A stretch of DNA of 51,026 nt from JBBKXR01 sp037969585 (GTDB taxonomy: Bacteria; Verrucomicrobiota; Verrucomicrobiia; Verrucomicrobiales; DEV007), in NCBI GenBank assembly GCA_037969585.1, contig JBBKXR010000256.1, positions 1 to 51,026 of the forward strand. Direction: 5' to 3'. Under the pieces are notes generated by a model. The model worked only from the letters and a program-made list of their open reading frames with translations. It was not told the origin of the DNA and searched no databases. Shown here piece after piece: positions 1 through 7,099 of this stretch; the stretch's first letter is position 1, and the number at the start of each line of letters is the position of its first letter. The position numbers and the translations under genes were made by a program.

Positions 1-904
1 ACATGACGCTGCCCAAATACGCCGCGAAGGTAAACAACGGGCCGGGCACCGCCTGCGCAGCGCCATATCCCGCCAGGAAATTTTCCTGACTGACGAAACC
101 GGGCGCGACGGTTTCGGCTTCAAGCAAGGGCAGAACAACGTGACCACCGCCGAAAACCAGCGAGCCGGTGCGATAGAAGCCACTGATCACCGTCAGCGCT
201 TCACTGCCGTTGGTGGCCGCGAGCGGCGGCAAACCGAACAACAGCAAGAAGAACAGAGAAAGCGAAACCCAGCCAATTCGCGAACTCGGGCCCTCACTGT
301 TGGGCAAATCGGAATCGCCCCCGAGGTCCTTCGATGAGATCAGCCACCAACCGATCAAGCCGCCGACCAAAATAACACCCACCTGCGCCCAGGTTCCGGG
401 CCAGGCCAACACCACCGCCGCGGCCGCAATTGCCAATGTCGCGCGCAAACGGTCAGGGCAGAGCGATTTCGCCATCGAGTATACCGCCTTCGCGATGACG
501 ACGACCGCCGCGATCTGCAGGCCACGCATCCAACCCCCGTCGGCCATATCACCCCACTTTGTCACTGTCAGACCAAACAAAATCAGCACAATCGCCGACG
601 GCATCGTGAATCCCAGCCACGCCGCCAGCCCGCCAATCCATCCGCCGCGCTTCAACCCGATCGCGAAGCCGATCTGACTGCTCGCCGGGCCGGGAAGAAA
701 CTGGCACAGCGCCACAAGATCAGCGTAGGCCTGATCCGTCAGCCATTTTTGTTTTTCGACAAATGCCTCGCGAAAATAGCCAATGTGCGCGGTCGGTCCA
801 CCGAAGGAGGTCAGTCCGAGGCGAAGGAACACCGAGAAGATCTGCCACCAACTCGAACGCTCAGGGCGATCGATTCCGGTTTCATGAAGGCTTGCTTCGG
901 ACAT
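1..904 (-). CDS. chrA: Chromate transporter ChrA (CHR family), 3' end cut by window edge
   Basis: Inner-membrane CHR-family transporter, known for chromate efflux, though many members have untested substrates. Reading the minus strand from the ATG at 904 gives about 301 residues with no stop before base 1, so the C-terminus lies outside the window. The N-terminal half has the family signature SFGGPTAHIGYF near residues 32-43 and LCQFLPGPASSQIG soon after. A second half-repeat begins with FGGGHVVLPLL near residue 251 and then AVPGPLFTF, which is the duplicated organisation of the long (about 400-residue) ChrA form. A linker of about 25 hydrophilic residues separates the halves. An upstream ATG at 921 is out of frame, so 904 is the natural start. 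It is divergent from korA, with a shared spacer of about 150 bp. No regulator gene is adjacent. Confidence 0.9.
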   Translation of the reverse strand, partial: MSEASLHETGIDRPERSSWWQIFSVFLRLGLTSFGGPTAHIGYFREAFVEKQKWLTDQAYADLVALCQFLPGPASSQIGFAIGLKRGGWIGGLAAWLGFTMPSAIVLILFGLTVTKWGDMADGGWMRGLQIAAVVVIAKAVYSMAKSLCPDRLRATLAIAAAAVVLAWPGTWAQVGVILVGGLIGWWLISSKDLGGDSDLPNSEGPSSRIGWVSLSLFFLLLFGLPPLAATNGSEALTVISGFYRTGSLVFGGGHVVLPLLEAETVAPGFVSQENFLAGYGAAQAVPGPLFTFAAYLGSVM

Positions 905-1056
905 TGCGGTTGGCCACCCATGATACAGGGGCAGAAGAGAGATCAAGCCACCAACAACGACCGCAATCAAGCCACCACTCCTGACATTTTCTTAACAAAA
1001 GCGCCTTGCTAGGCTAGGGCGTTTATCCCATATTCGCCGTACACGTCCTAAAAACG

Positions 1057-2877
1057 ATGAGTTCTACCGCCACACCGGCCCCGAAACCTCAGTCTGACTC
1101 GCCCTCAGAGCCAACCTCCACCAACGGAGACCTTCAAAATGCCGTGATCCGCTTTGCGGGCAATTCACAGGATGGCATTCAAACTATCGGCGGCTTTTTA
1201 GCCAAACTGGCCGGTCGTTCCGCTCGCGAGGTCATGACTTACATGACCATTCCGTCGACGATCTCCGGTGGTCCTTCGATTTTTCAGGTTCATCTCGGTT
1301 CCGGCGAAGTGCTTTCCGCTGGTGACGAAGCCGATATCCTGGTGGCATTTTACCAGCACAGCTACGACGACCACATCGGTTCACTCAAGGAAGGCGGTGT
1401 GTGCATCATCGATACCGACCACGTCGAGGCGAATGCTGACGATACCCGAGTTCGCCACGTTGGCATTCCCATTACCGGTACGACCATCGAGGCGATCGGC
1501 GGCACCGCTCGTGACCGCGGTAAAAACATTTTCGTGCTCGGTCTTGTGACCGCCATGTTCGGGCTCGACCGCGACAAAGTCGCCGAGTTGATCGAGCGCA
1601 CCTTTGGTCGCAAAGGCGAGGATGTGTTGCGCACCGCCATGCTCGCTTTTGATGCCGGTTTCGCCTACCCGATCGGCAATGTCCTCGATGCAAACTACGG
1701 CCTGCGTCCCGGCGAGTCGAAGGATACCGACCGGGTCACCACCGACGGCAACACCGCTATGGTGTATGGCTTGCTCGCCGGTGGCGTGCGTTACGGTGCC
1801 GGTTATCCGATCACTCCCTGGTCGACGATCATGGAGCAACTGCGCGTCGAGTTGCCCAAGTACAAAGGGCTCTTCGTGCAATGCGAAGACGAACTCGCCG
1901 CCGTCTCGATGGCCATCGGTTTTTCCTATTCGGGTCACCTTGCGGTCACCGGCAGCTCGGGTCCTGGACTTTCACTGAAGATGGAAGCCCTTGGCTACGC
2001 ATCGATGGCCGAACTTCCGCTGATCGTCATCAACGTGCAGCGCGGCGGCCCGAGTACCGGCCTTCCGACCAGCGTTGAGCAGAGTGATTTGATGCAGGCG
2101 ATTTACGGCAGTCACGGCGACACGCCACGAATCGTTCTAGCGCCTAAGAACGTTAAAGACTGCTTCTATGTGGCCATCGAAGCCTGTCAGTTGGCGAAAA
2201 AGTTCAGTTGCCCGGTGATCATCCTCACCGACCAGGCGCTCGCCACCCGCATCGAGGCTTTCGCCATGCCCGATTTTGACGAGGTGATCAACGAACCGAA
2301 ACTCGATCAGGAAACCCGTGACGAAGAATTCAAGCCATATCCACTCGACGGACGCACCAAGCATGCGCCTCCCGGAACCAAGATGGCCGGTGGAAAATTC
2401 CCGATCATCACTGGTCTCGAACACGACGAGTGGGGCCACCCAAGTGGCAGCCCAGTGATCCATCAGAAAATGCAGGATCGTCGCCGCAACAAGCTCAAGG
2501 AAATGGCGATGGAGATCCCGCTTCCCGAGGTTCAGGGCGAGGACCGTGGCGATGTGTTGCTGGTCGGCTGGGGCTCTACCTACGGTCCGATCCGTGAGGC
2601 TACGCTGACGGCGGTGGAAAAAGGCCTGAAGCTTTCTTCGATTCACATCCGCAACATCAATCCCCTGCCGAACGGCCTCGAGGACATTTTTGCCAAATTC
2701 AAGCACGTCATCGTCGTCGAAATGAACGACGAAGGACTCTACGGCAATGGCCAGTTGGCCACCATGCTGCGTTCCCGCTACTGCGACCCGAAGATTCGCA
2801 GCCTGACAAAAACCGACGGACTGCCGTTCCGTATTCGCGAGATTCTAGACGGCATAACCGAAATCACCGGCGCCTGA
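1057..2877 (+). CDS. korA: 2-oxoacid:ferredoxin oxidoreductase, fused gamma-alpha subunit (KorA-like)
   Basis: Subunit of a thiamine-diphosphate enzyme that oxidatively decarboxylates a 2-oxoacid (2-oxoglutarate is the usual substrate of this two-subunit form) to acyl-CoA while reducing ferredoxin. The 606-residue protein has the fused layout: a gamma domain (about residues 28-200, beginning VIRFAGNSQDGIQTIGG) followed by the alpha pyrimidine-binding domain with GYPITPWSTIM, SGPGLSLKMEALGYA and RGGPSTGLPTSVEQSD, then a C-terminal domain II. A proline/serine-rich tail of about 25 residues precedes the first domain. The ATG at 1057 is the only start fitting this layout. korB starts 47 bp downstream on the same strand, so the two form an operon. 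No ferredoxin-like delta subunit is encoded beside them, which is normal for the KorAB type. Substrate is inferred from subunit architecture and could be another 2-oxoacid. Confidence 0.93.
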   Translation: MSSTATPAPKPQSDSPSEPTSTNGDLQNAVIRFAGNSQDGIQTIGGFLAKLAGRSAREVMTYMTIPSTISGGPSIFQVHLGSGEVLSAGDEADILVAFYQHSYDDHIGSLKEGGVCIIDTDHVEANADDTRVRHVGIPITGTTIEAIGGTARDRGKNIFVLGLVTAMFGLDRDKVAELIERTFGRKGEDVLRTAMLAFDAGFAYPIGNVLDANYGLRPGESKDTDRVTTDGNTAMVYGLLAGGVRYGAGYPITPWSTIMEQLRVELPKYKGLFVQCEDELAAVSMAIGFSYSGHLAVTGSSGPGLSLKMEALGYASMAELPLIVINVQRGGPSTGLPTSVEQSDLMQAIYGSHGDTPRIVLAPKNVKDCFYVAIEACQLAKKFSCPVIILTDQALATRIEAFAMPDFDEVINEPKLDQETRDEEFKPYPLDGRTKHAPPGTKMAGGKFPIITGLEHDEWGHPSGSPVIHQKMQDRRRNKLKEMAMEIPLPEVQGEDRGDVLLVGWGSTYGPIREATLTAVEKGLKLSSIHIRNINPLPNGLEDIFAKFKHVIVVEMNDEGLYGNGQLATMLRSRYCDPKIRSLTKTDGLPFRIREILDGITEITGA

Positions 2878-2924
2878 CCTGACTCTGGCGCCTTCCTTTC
2901 TGTAAATTTCTACACCACACGATT

Positions 2925-3860
2925 ATGTCTTCCCCAGCTACCAGTCCGGCCGCCGAGCCCGAAAAGCTCACCAAGAAAGCTCTCACCGGTGACCACCCCA
3001 CCTGGTGCCCCGGCTGCGGTGACTTCGCCGTTCTCGCTTCATTTTATAAGGTCCTCGAGAAGCTGCAGATTCCGCATGAAAAGATCGTGACCATCGCCGG
3101 TATCGGTTGTTCGTCGCGCTTTCCGTATTTCGTCAACGGCCACGGCCTGCATTTCATTCACGGTCGTGCTCTGCCACTCGCCACCGGCATCAGCCTGTCG
3201 CGTCCCGACCTTCACGTATTTGCCTTCGGCGGCGACGGCGACGGTTTCTCGATCGGCGGCAACCACCTCGATCACGCCGCGCGGAAGAACGCCAACCTGA
3301 CCTACATCATCATGGACAACTTCGTCTACGGACTGACGAAGAAACAAACCTCCCCTACTTCACCGATCGGATTCAAATCGAAGACTGACCCCGCCGGCTC
3401 GATCGATCAGCCCATCAATCCGATGAAAAAACTCGTCGGAGGTGGCGCCAGCTTTGTCGCCCGATCGCACGCTGCGCAGGTTAAACACATGATGGAGATG
3501 TTCGAGCGCGCCATTCTCCACCCCGGATTTTCAGTGGTCGAAGTGCTCTCCGAGTGTGTCGTCTTCTACCCCGGTTCTTTTGACGACGGCAATCCTCGCA
3601 AAGGTGGTGAGTTTGCGACTATTGACGAAAAACAGTGGGATGACACCCCCGAAGACAACGATCGTCACGATACTACCAATCAAGACGCCGCCTTCCATCT
3701 CGCCAGCGGCCAGTACCCCGGCAAATTCGGCGTCTACTTCGAAGTCGACCGTCCCTCGAAGAATCAACTCGAGCAGAAGTGGATCGACGAAACTCAGGAA
3801 AAAATCGGCAATGCCTCGACCAAGGACCTTCTCAGTCAACGGTTTGCGGCGATGAAGTGA
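2925..3860 (+). CDS. korB: 2-oxoacid:ferredoxin oxidoreductase, beta subunit (KorB-like)
   Basis: ThDP-binding beta subunit partnering the upstream gamma-alpha protein. The 311 residues show the cysteines expected to hold the [4Fe-4S] cluster: WCPGCGDF (C28 and C31) and GIGCSSRF (C62). HGRALPLATGI follows, and the ThDP/Mg motif runs from GGDGDGF (about 102) to MDNFVYGLTKKQTSPTS (about 130). The final 80 residues are the usual KorB tail. An N-terminal Ser/Pro-rich stretch resembles the one on KorA, which suggests the starts are right. The complex would sit in the cytosol and feed low-potential electrons to ferredoxin, either in an oxidative TCA step or running reductively; the sequence does not tell which. 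No terminator is obvious immediately after the stop. Confidence 0.93.
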   Translation: MSSPATSPAAEPEKLTKKALTGDHPTWCPGCGDFAVLASFYKVLEKLQIPHEKIVTIAGIGCSSRFPYFVNGHGLHFIHGRALPLATGISLSRPDLHVFAFGGDGDGFSIGGNHLDHAARKNANLTYIIMDNFVYGLTKKQTSPTSPIGFKSKTDPAGSIDQPINPMKKLVGGGASFVARSHAAQVKHMMEMFERAILHPGFSVVEVLSECVVFYPGSFDDGNPRKGGEFATIDEKQWDDTPEDNDRHDTTNQDAAFHLASGQYPGKFGVYFEVDRPSKNQLEQKWIDETQEKIGNASTKDLLSQRFAAMK

Positions 3861-3927
3861 AATTTGGTAGCATTTCATGTGACAAAACCGTCATTTTCCA
3901 CTTGCGGCTACCGCGATCCGGTTTTAC

Positions 3928-4126
3928 AAACTGCATCGATTGAAATCGGTAAGGCAGTTTGCCCTCCAGGCTCCTGCTGAATAAATACCCAAAAAGTAGG
4001 GATTTATCCAGAGATGGCACACCTCGTGCTTTTCTTACGGCACCAAGCAAAGAGTTTGGCTGAAGAGCACCGTTCATTCGGTGCCCAATGGCATGGGCTT
4101 TTCCGGTTCGCAATAAAGGAACCGGA
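3928..4126 (+). ncRNA. Candidate structured leader / small RNA region before the porin gene
   Basis: The 340-bp spacer between korB and the beta-barrel gene has no credible ORF but a run of hairpins. (1) 3928-3960: a 7-bp perfect stem (AAACTGC/GCAGTTT), a 3-nt bulge, then a further 6 bp closed by a TGAA loop. (2) 3981-4007: ATAAAT-A-CCC paired with GGG-ATTTAT. (3) 4067-4084: GCACCG/CGGTGC. (4) 4083-4098: GCCCA/TGGGC followed by TTTT, which could be a weak terminator. (5) 4102-4126: TCCGGTTC/GAACCGGA around a 9-nt loop. Hairpins 3 to 5 are nearly contiguous. I do not recognise the cobalamin, TPP, SAM, glycine, glutamine or c-di-GMP riboswitch cores. It may be a 5' leader of the gene at 4201 or a korB 3' region. 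Pairings were found by eye, not by folding software. Confidence 0.4.
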
Positions 4127-4200
4127 CAGAGTTTCGCTTTCGGCCATCTTAAGATCCAACAATCCAACAATCCACCCAACCAAACAACAACCCAAGTCTA

Positions 4201-4956
4201 ATGAAACTGAATCCTACCACTACATTGGCCGCGCTAGTCGCTGCTATTGCCCTCCCCGCATCCGTCGCCAATGCTGGTGACGCCAAAATGCCGGCGCCGG
4301 AAATGGCACCGCCAGTCGCTTACGAATCACCTTTCTACGGATCGGTCACCGTCGGCTACGAATCCACCTACATCTTCCGTGGTGTTGATTTCGGTGACCA
4401 CGCCCCCTACGGCAGCGTCGATCTCGGTGTCAACATCGCTGAAGGCGTGACCTTCGATGTCGGTGCATGGTACATCAACCCGACCGAAGCCTTCTTCGAC
4501 GATGAACTCGACCTCTACGCATGGCTTTCATTCCCGATCGCTTCGCGTGTCACCGGTTCTGTCGGCGCTACCTACTACTACTTCCCTGAAGCAGGCGGTG
4601 ACGCATGGGAGCCGGGCGTAACAGTCGCATTCGACCTCAGCTTCGTCGAACTCGGCGTTGGCTACTACTACGACTTCGAAGCCGAAGGTCACTACATGGA
4701 GACTTCGCTCAGCAAATCGATCGAAATCAACGACGTGATCAGCTTCAACATCGGTGGTGGCATCAGCTTTGGTGACGACTACTACGGTGTCAGCAGCTTC
4801 AACCACGCTTTCGTGACCGCCGGTCCTTCGATCGCGCTCACCGAAAACGCCAGTCTCGACCTCTATGTCGGTGGAAACTTCCCCCTGGAAGACCTCGCTG
4901 ACGCTGGTGAAGACGATGACGTCCACGGTGGTGCCAGCATCACGGTCAGCTTCTAG
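4201..4956 (+). CDS. Outer-membrane beta-barrel protein, TorF/Gcw_chp-like putative porin
   Basis: Exported 251-residue protein. Residues 1-25 form a signal peptide ending ...SVANAG. The mature part has alternating short aromatic-rich strands: SVTVGYESTYIFRGVDFG (about 48-65), repeated DVGAWYI- and ATYYYF-type strands, and a terminal segment ending in SITVSF, whose last residue is the C-terminal aromatic expected of a Bam-recognised barrel. The YESTYIFRG pattern near the N-terminus is typical of the Gcw_chp/TorF family of putative porins, whose transported solute is generally unknown. The protein is very acidic (many D/E), consistent with an exposed barrel. It stands alone on the + strand, preceded by the hairpin-rich spacer and followed 78 bp later by a strong intrinsic terminator, so it is probably monocistronic. 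Confidence 0.75.
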   Translation: MKLNPTTTLAALVAAIALPASVANAGDAKMPAPEMAPPVAYESPFYGSVTVGYESTYIFRGVDFGDHAPYGSVDLGVNIAEGVTFDVGAWYINPTEAFFDDELDLYAWLSFPIASRVTGSVGATYYYFPEAGGDAWEPGVTVAFDLSFVELGVGYYYDFEAEGHYMETSLSKSIEINDVISFNIGGGISFGDDYYGVSSFNHAFVTAGPSIALTENASLDLYVGGNFPLEDLADAGEDDDVHGGASITVSF

Positions 4957-5034
4957 GGCTTTGTATCATGGGTCACCACATCGTGACCTAAACATTTTTG
5001 GAGTCGGGGATTGCCTTGTCTCCTCCTTGGGGAA

Positions 5035-5068
5035 GACCCGGTTCACAAAAGTGAATCGGGTCTTTTTT
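5035..5068 (+). terminator. Intrinsic terminator of the porin gene
   Basis: GACCCGGTTCAC pairs with GTGAATCGGGTC (12 bp with one G-T wobble) around an AAAA loop, followed directly by six T. It lies 78 bp after the porin stop codon on the same strand. Confidence 0.92.
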
Positions 5069-5224
5069 ATGGTCAGTGATACTGAATATATTTGTATCCG
5101 GCGCAAAAAATTATCGATACAATCGAAAACTCCGCGATTTCCGCGGGGTTAAAACCCCAGGCAGCGTGCCGTTTATTGGTCGCTGTAGAAACCAATCCGA
5201 AAATCCACTCAACTCAATCGAACC

Positions 5225-5605
5225 ATGATCAAGAAACTTATCACCATCAGCGTACTCTCACTCGGAATCGCATTCGTAGCCAACGCAGCCGATAAAGACG
5301 GCGACGACAAAAAGGGTAAAGGCGCTCCGGATCCTGCCAAACGCGCAGCCGCCATTATGAAAGCCGACGCCGACGGCGACGGCAAAGTCAGCGCCGAAGA
5401 ATTTGGCAAAAGCAAAATGGCTGAAGGCTTGAACAAGCGTAAAGAAGGCTCGGCCGACGCATTTTTCGCCAAAGCCGACGCCGACAAAGACGGCTCGATC
5501 ACTAAAGAAGAAGCTGAAAGCATCCCTGCCCGCGGCGACGGTGGCGACAAGGGCAAAGGTAAGGGCAAAGGTAAAGGCAAAGGCGACGACAAGAAAGAGA
5601 GCTGA
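5225..5605 (+). CDS. Small secreted EF-hand protein with Gly/Lys-repeat tail
   Basis: Exported 126-residue protein with a cleavable signal peptide (about residues 1-21, ending ANAAD). Two canonical 12-residue calcium loops are visible: D48-A-D-G-D-G-K-V-S-A-E-E59 and D85-A-D-K-D-G-S-I-T-K-E-E96. Both have Asp at positions 1, 3 and 5, Gly at 6 and Glu at 12, so calcium binding is likely. The tail (about residues 98-120) is a low-complexity GK repeat ending DDKKES, strongly basic and probably disordered. Such short EF-hand proteins are common in planctomycetes and verrucomicrobia, with no fixed function; periplasmic Ca2+ buffering or protein-protein contact is inference. The leader holds small hairpins (GGGG/CCCC at 5145-5158; CAGCG/CGCTG at 5162-5185). 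It is bracketed by two terminators, so it is transcribed alone. Confidence 0.85.
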   Translation: MIKKLITISVLSLGIAFVANAADKDGDDKKGKGAPDPAKRAAAIMKADADGDGKVSAEEFGKSKMAEGLNKRKEGSADAFFAKADADKDGSITKEEAESIPARGDGGDKGKGKGKGKGKGDDKKES

Positions 5606-5657
5606 TCCTCTTCCAACACTTCGTTCCTTGGTTCATCTGAACCAAAACCAATAAAGC

Positions 5658-5693
5658 AAAAAGCCCGTCTCGGTTTACCGAGGCGGGCTTTTT
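5658..5693. terminator. Bidirectional intrinsic terminator between convergent genes
   Basis: A-run then GCCCGTCTCGG, a TTTA loop, CCGAGGCGGGC and a T-run: an 11-bp GC-rich stem (one wobble) flanked by five A and five T. It can therefore stop both the EF-hand gene (+) and the DUF1501 operon (-), whose stop codons flank it. Confidence 0.93.
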
Positions 5694-5756
5694 CGTTACA
5701 GATTTCAGCGCTGCGAATCGATCGCCAAGCGCCCGCGGCGATGGCCTATCTCAATC

Positions 5757-7052
5757 TCAGGCAAACAGATCGAGCACTGGTTTACCTTTGTGAGAGACGG
5801 TGAACGGGCGTTTCGACGGTGAATAAATCACATTGTCGAGCGGTAGTCCCAGCGCGTATGCCACCGTGGCATTGAAGTCCGGAATCTTGACGGGATTCTC
5901 GATGACGTTTTCAGCGCCTTCGTCGGTCTTGCCCCAGACGGTGCCACCTTTTACGCCGCCGCCGGCGATGACCGAACTGAAGGCTTTCGGGTAGTGATCA
6001 CGACCGGCATTCTGATTGATGCGTGGCGTGCGACCGAATTCGGTGGTCAGGACGACGACGGTGTCATCGAGCTTGCCACGTTTTTCGAGATCGTTAAGCA
6101 GCGCACCGACCGCCTGGTCGAGGATCTTGCATTTTTCGGGAGCGTCGATAAACACATTGTTGTGCATATCCCAACCGCCAAAGCTGACTTCGATGGCGCG
6201 CACATCGTGTTCAACCAGTCGGCGAGCGAGCAAGCAGCCCTGCCCGAACGAATTATCGCCGTAAGATTCGCGCACCGTTTCGTCTTCCTGACGAAGATCG
6301 AATGCGGCGAGATCTTTGCTGGTCATGATGCGCACCGCGTCGTCATACATCTGCGTGTAAGCACGCACTTCCTTGACGTTGTAGCGCTGATGAAACTCGG
6401 CGTCGAACTTAGACGCGAGGTCAAGACGATGATCGAAGGTCTCCTGATCGACGCCGCGTAATTTCGAGTTTTTCAGGCCGGCGTTGGGATCGTTGATCGC
6501 CAACGGCTCAAACTCAGGCTCGAAAAAGCCACCACCACCATTGATGCGGCTGTCGCCTCCGACAAACACCGCGCCGGGCAGGTTGGGATTCATGCGACCC
6601 TTGTATTTCAGCGCCCAGGCACCGAGTCCGGGGTGACGAATTGTCGCCCGTTCCTCATAGCTGGTGTGCATCATGTAGTTGCCCTGTTGGTGAGCACCCG
6701 CTGTCGAAGTCAGCGATCGGATGATGGCCAACTTGTCGGCATTCTTGGCCAGCGTCGGCAGGTATTCGGAGATCTGGATGCCGTCGACATTGGTGTTGAT
6801 CGCTTTAGTCTGCCCTTGATTCTCGTGTCCCGGCTTGGGATCGAAGGTATCCATGTGGGTCATGCCACCGCCCATGTATAGGTAAATCAGATGCTTGGCG
6901 GCACCTGCGCGATTTGGCAGTCCCAGATTTGGCCCCAGTGCGGCCTGGGTTTGCGAGGCGACTCCGAGCGCTCCGACTCCGAGAAAAGACTTTGCAGTCG
7001 TTTCCATGAAGCGGCGACGGGTGAATTCATCTGACTTGTGGGCGGTACTCAT
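5757..7052 (-). CDS. DUF1501 family protein, Tat-exported (set 1)
   Basis: Protein of about 431 residues in the alkaline-phosphatase/sulfatase-fold DUF1501 family, widespread in planctomycetes and verrucomicrobia but without an assigned reaction. Starting at the ATG at 7052 puts the twin-arginine motif (TRRRFMETT) at residues 11-19, followed by a hydrophobic stretch ending SQTQAALGP. A TTG 30 bp upstream would only add an unlikely leader. Family hallmarks seen: YMGGGMTHMDTFDPKPG near the start of the mature chain, SFGGWDMHNN in the middle, and TEFGRTPRINQNAGRDHYP in the C-terminal third. These His/Asp residues probably hold metals. It is the last gene of a three-gene minus-strand operon with two DUF1549/DUF1553 proteins; such neighbours recur together and presumably act on the same extracellular substrate. 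It ends at the shared bidirectional terminator. Confidence 0.88.
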   Translation of the reverse strand: MSTAHKSDEFTRRRFMETTAKSFLGVGALGVASQTQAALGPNLGLPNRAGAAKHLIYLYMGGGMTHMDTFDPKPGHENQGQTKAINTNVDGIQISEYLPTLAKNADKLAIIRSLTSTAGAHQQGNYMMHTSYEERATIRHPGLGAWALKYKGRMNPNLPGAVFVGGDSRINGGGGFFEPEFEPLAINDPNAGLKNSKLRGVDQETFDHRLDLASKFDAEFHQRYNVKEVRAYTQMYDDAVRIMTSKDLAAFDLRQEDETVRESYGDNSFGQGCLLARRLVEHDVRAIEVSFGGWDMHNNVFIDAPEKCKILDQAVGALLNDLEKRGKLDDTVVVLTTEFGRTPRINQNAGRDHYPKAFSSVIAGGGVKGGTVWGKTDEGAENVIENPVKIPDFNATVAYALGLPLDNVIYSPSKRPFTVSHKGKPVLDLFA

Positions 7053-7099
7053 GAGCTTTGCGTTGGGTCTGTTGGTTAACAAGTATAGGGTTTAAAAGC

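Noticed and set aside
210..677. 155-residue plus-strand frame over the chrA region
   Set aside because: Pro/Thr/Ala-rich composition is the antisense of the transmembrane chrA frame, whose conserved motifs are clear on the minus strand.
3961..4085. Possible glutamine-riboswitch (glnA-type) pieces, GTTCA and AGTAGGG
   Set aside because: Both words occur but in the wrong order and without the conserved joining segments, so the known motif is not present.
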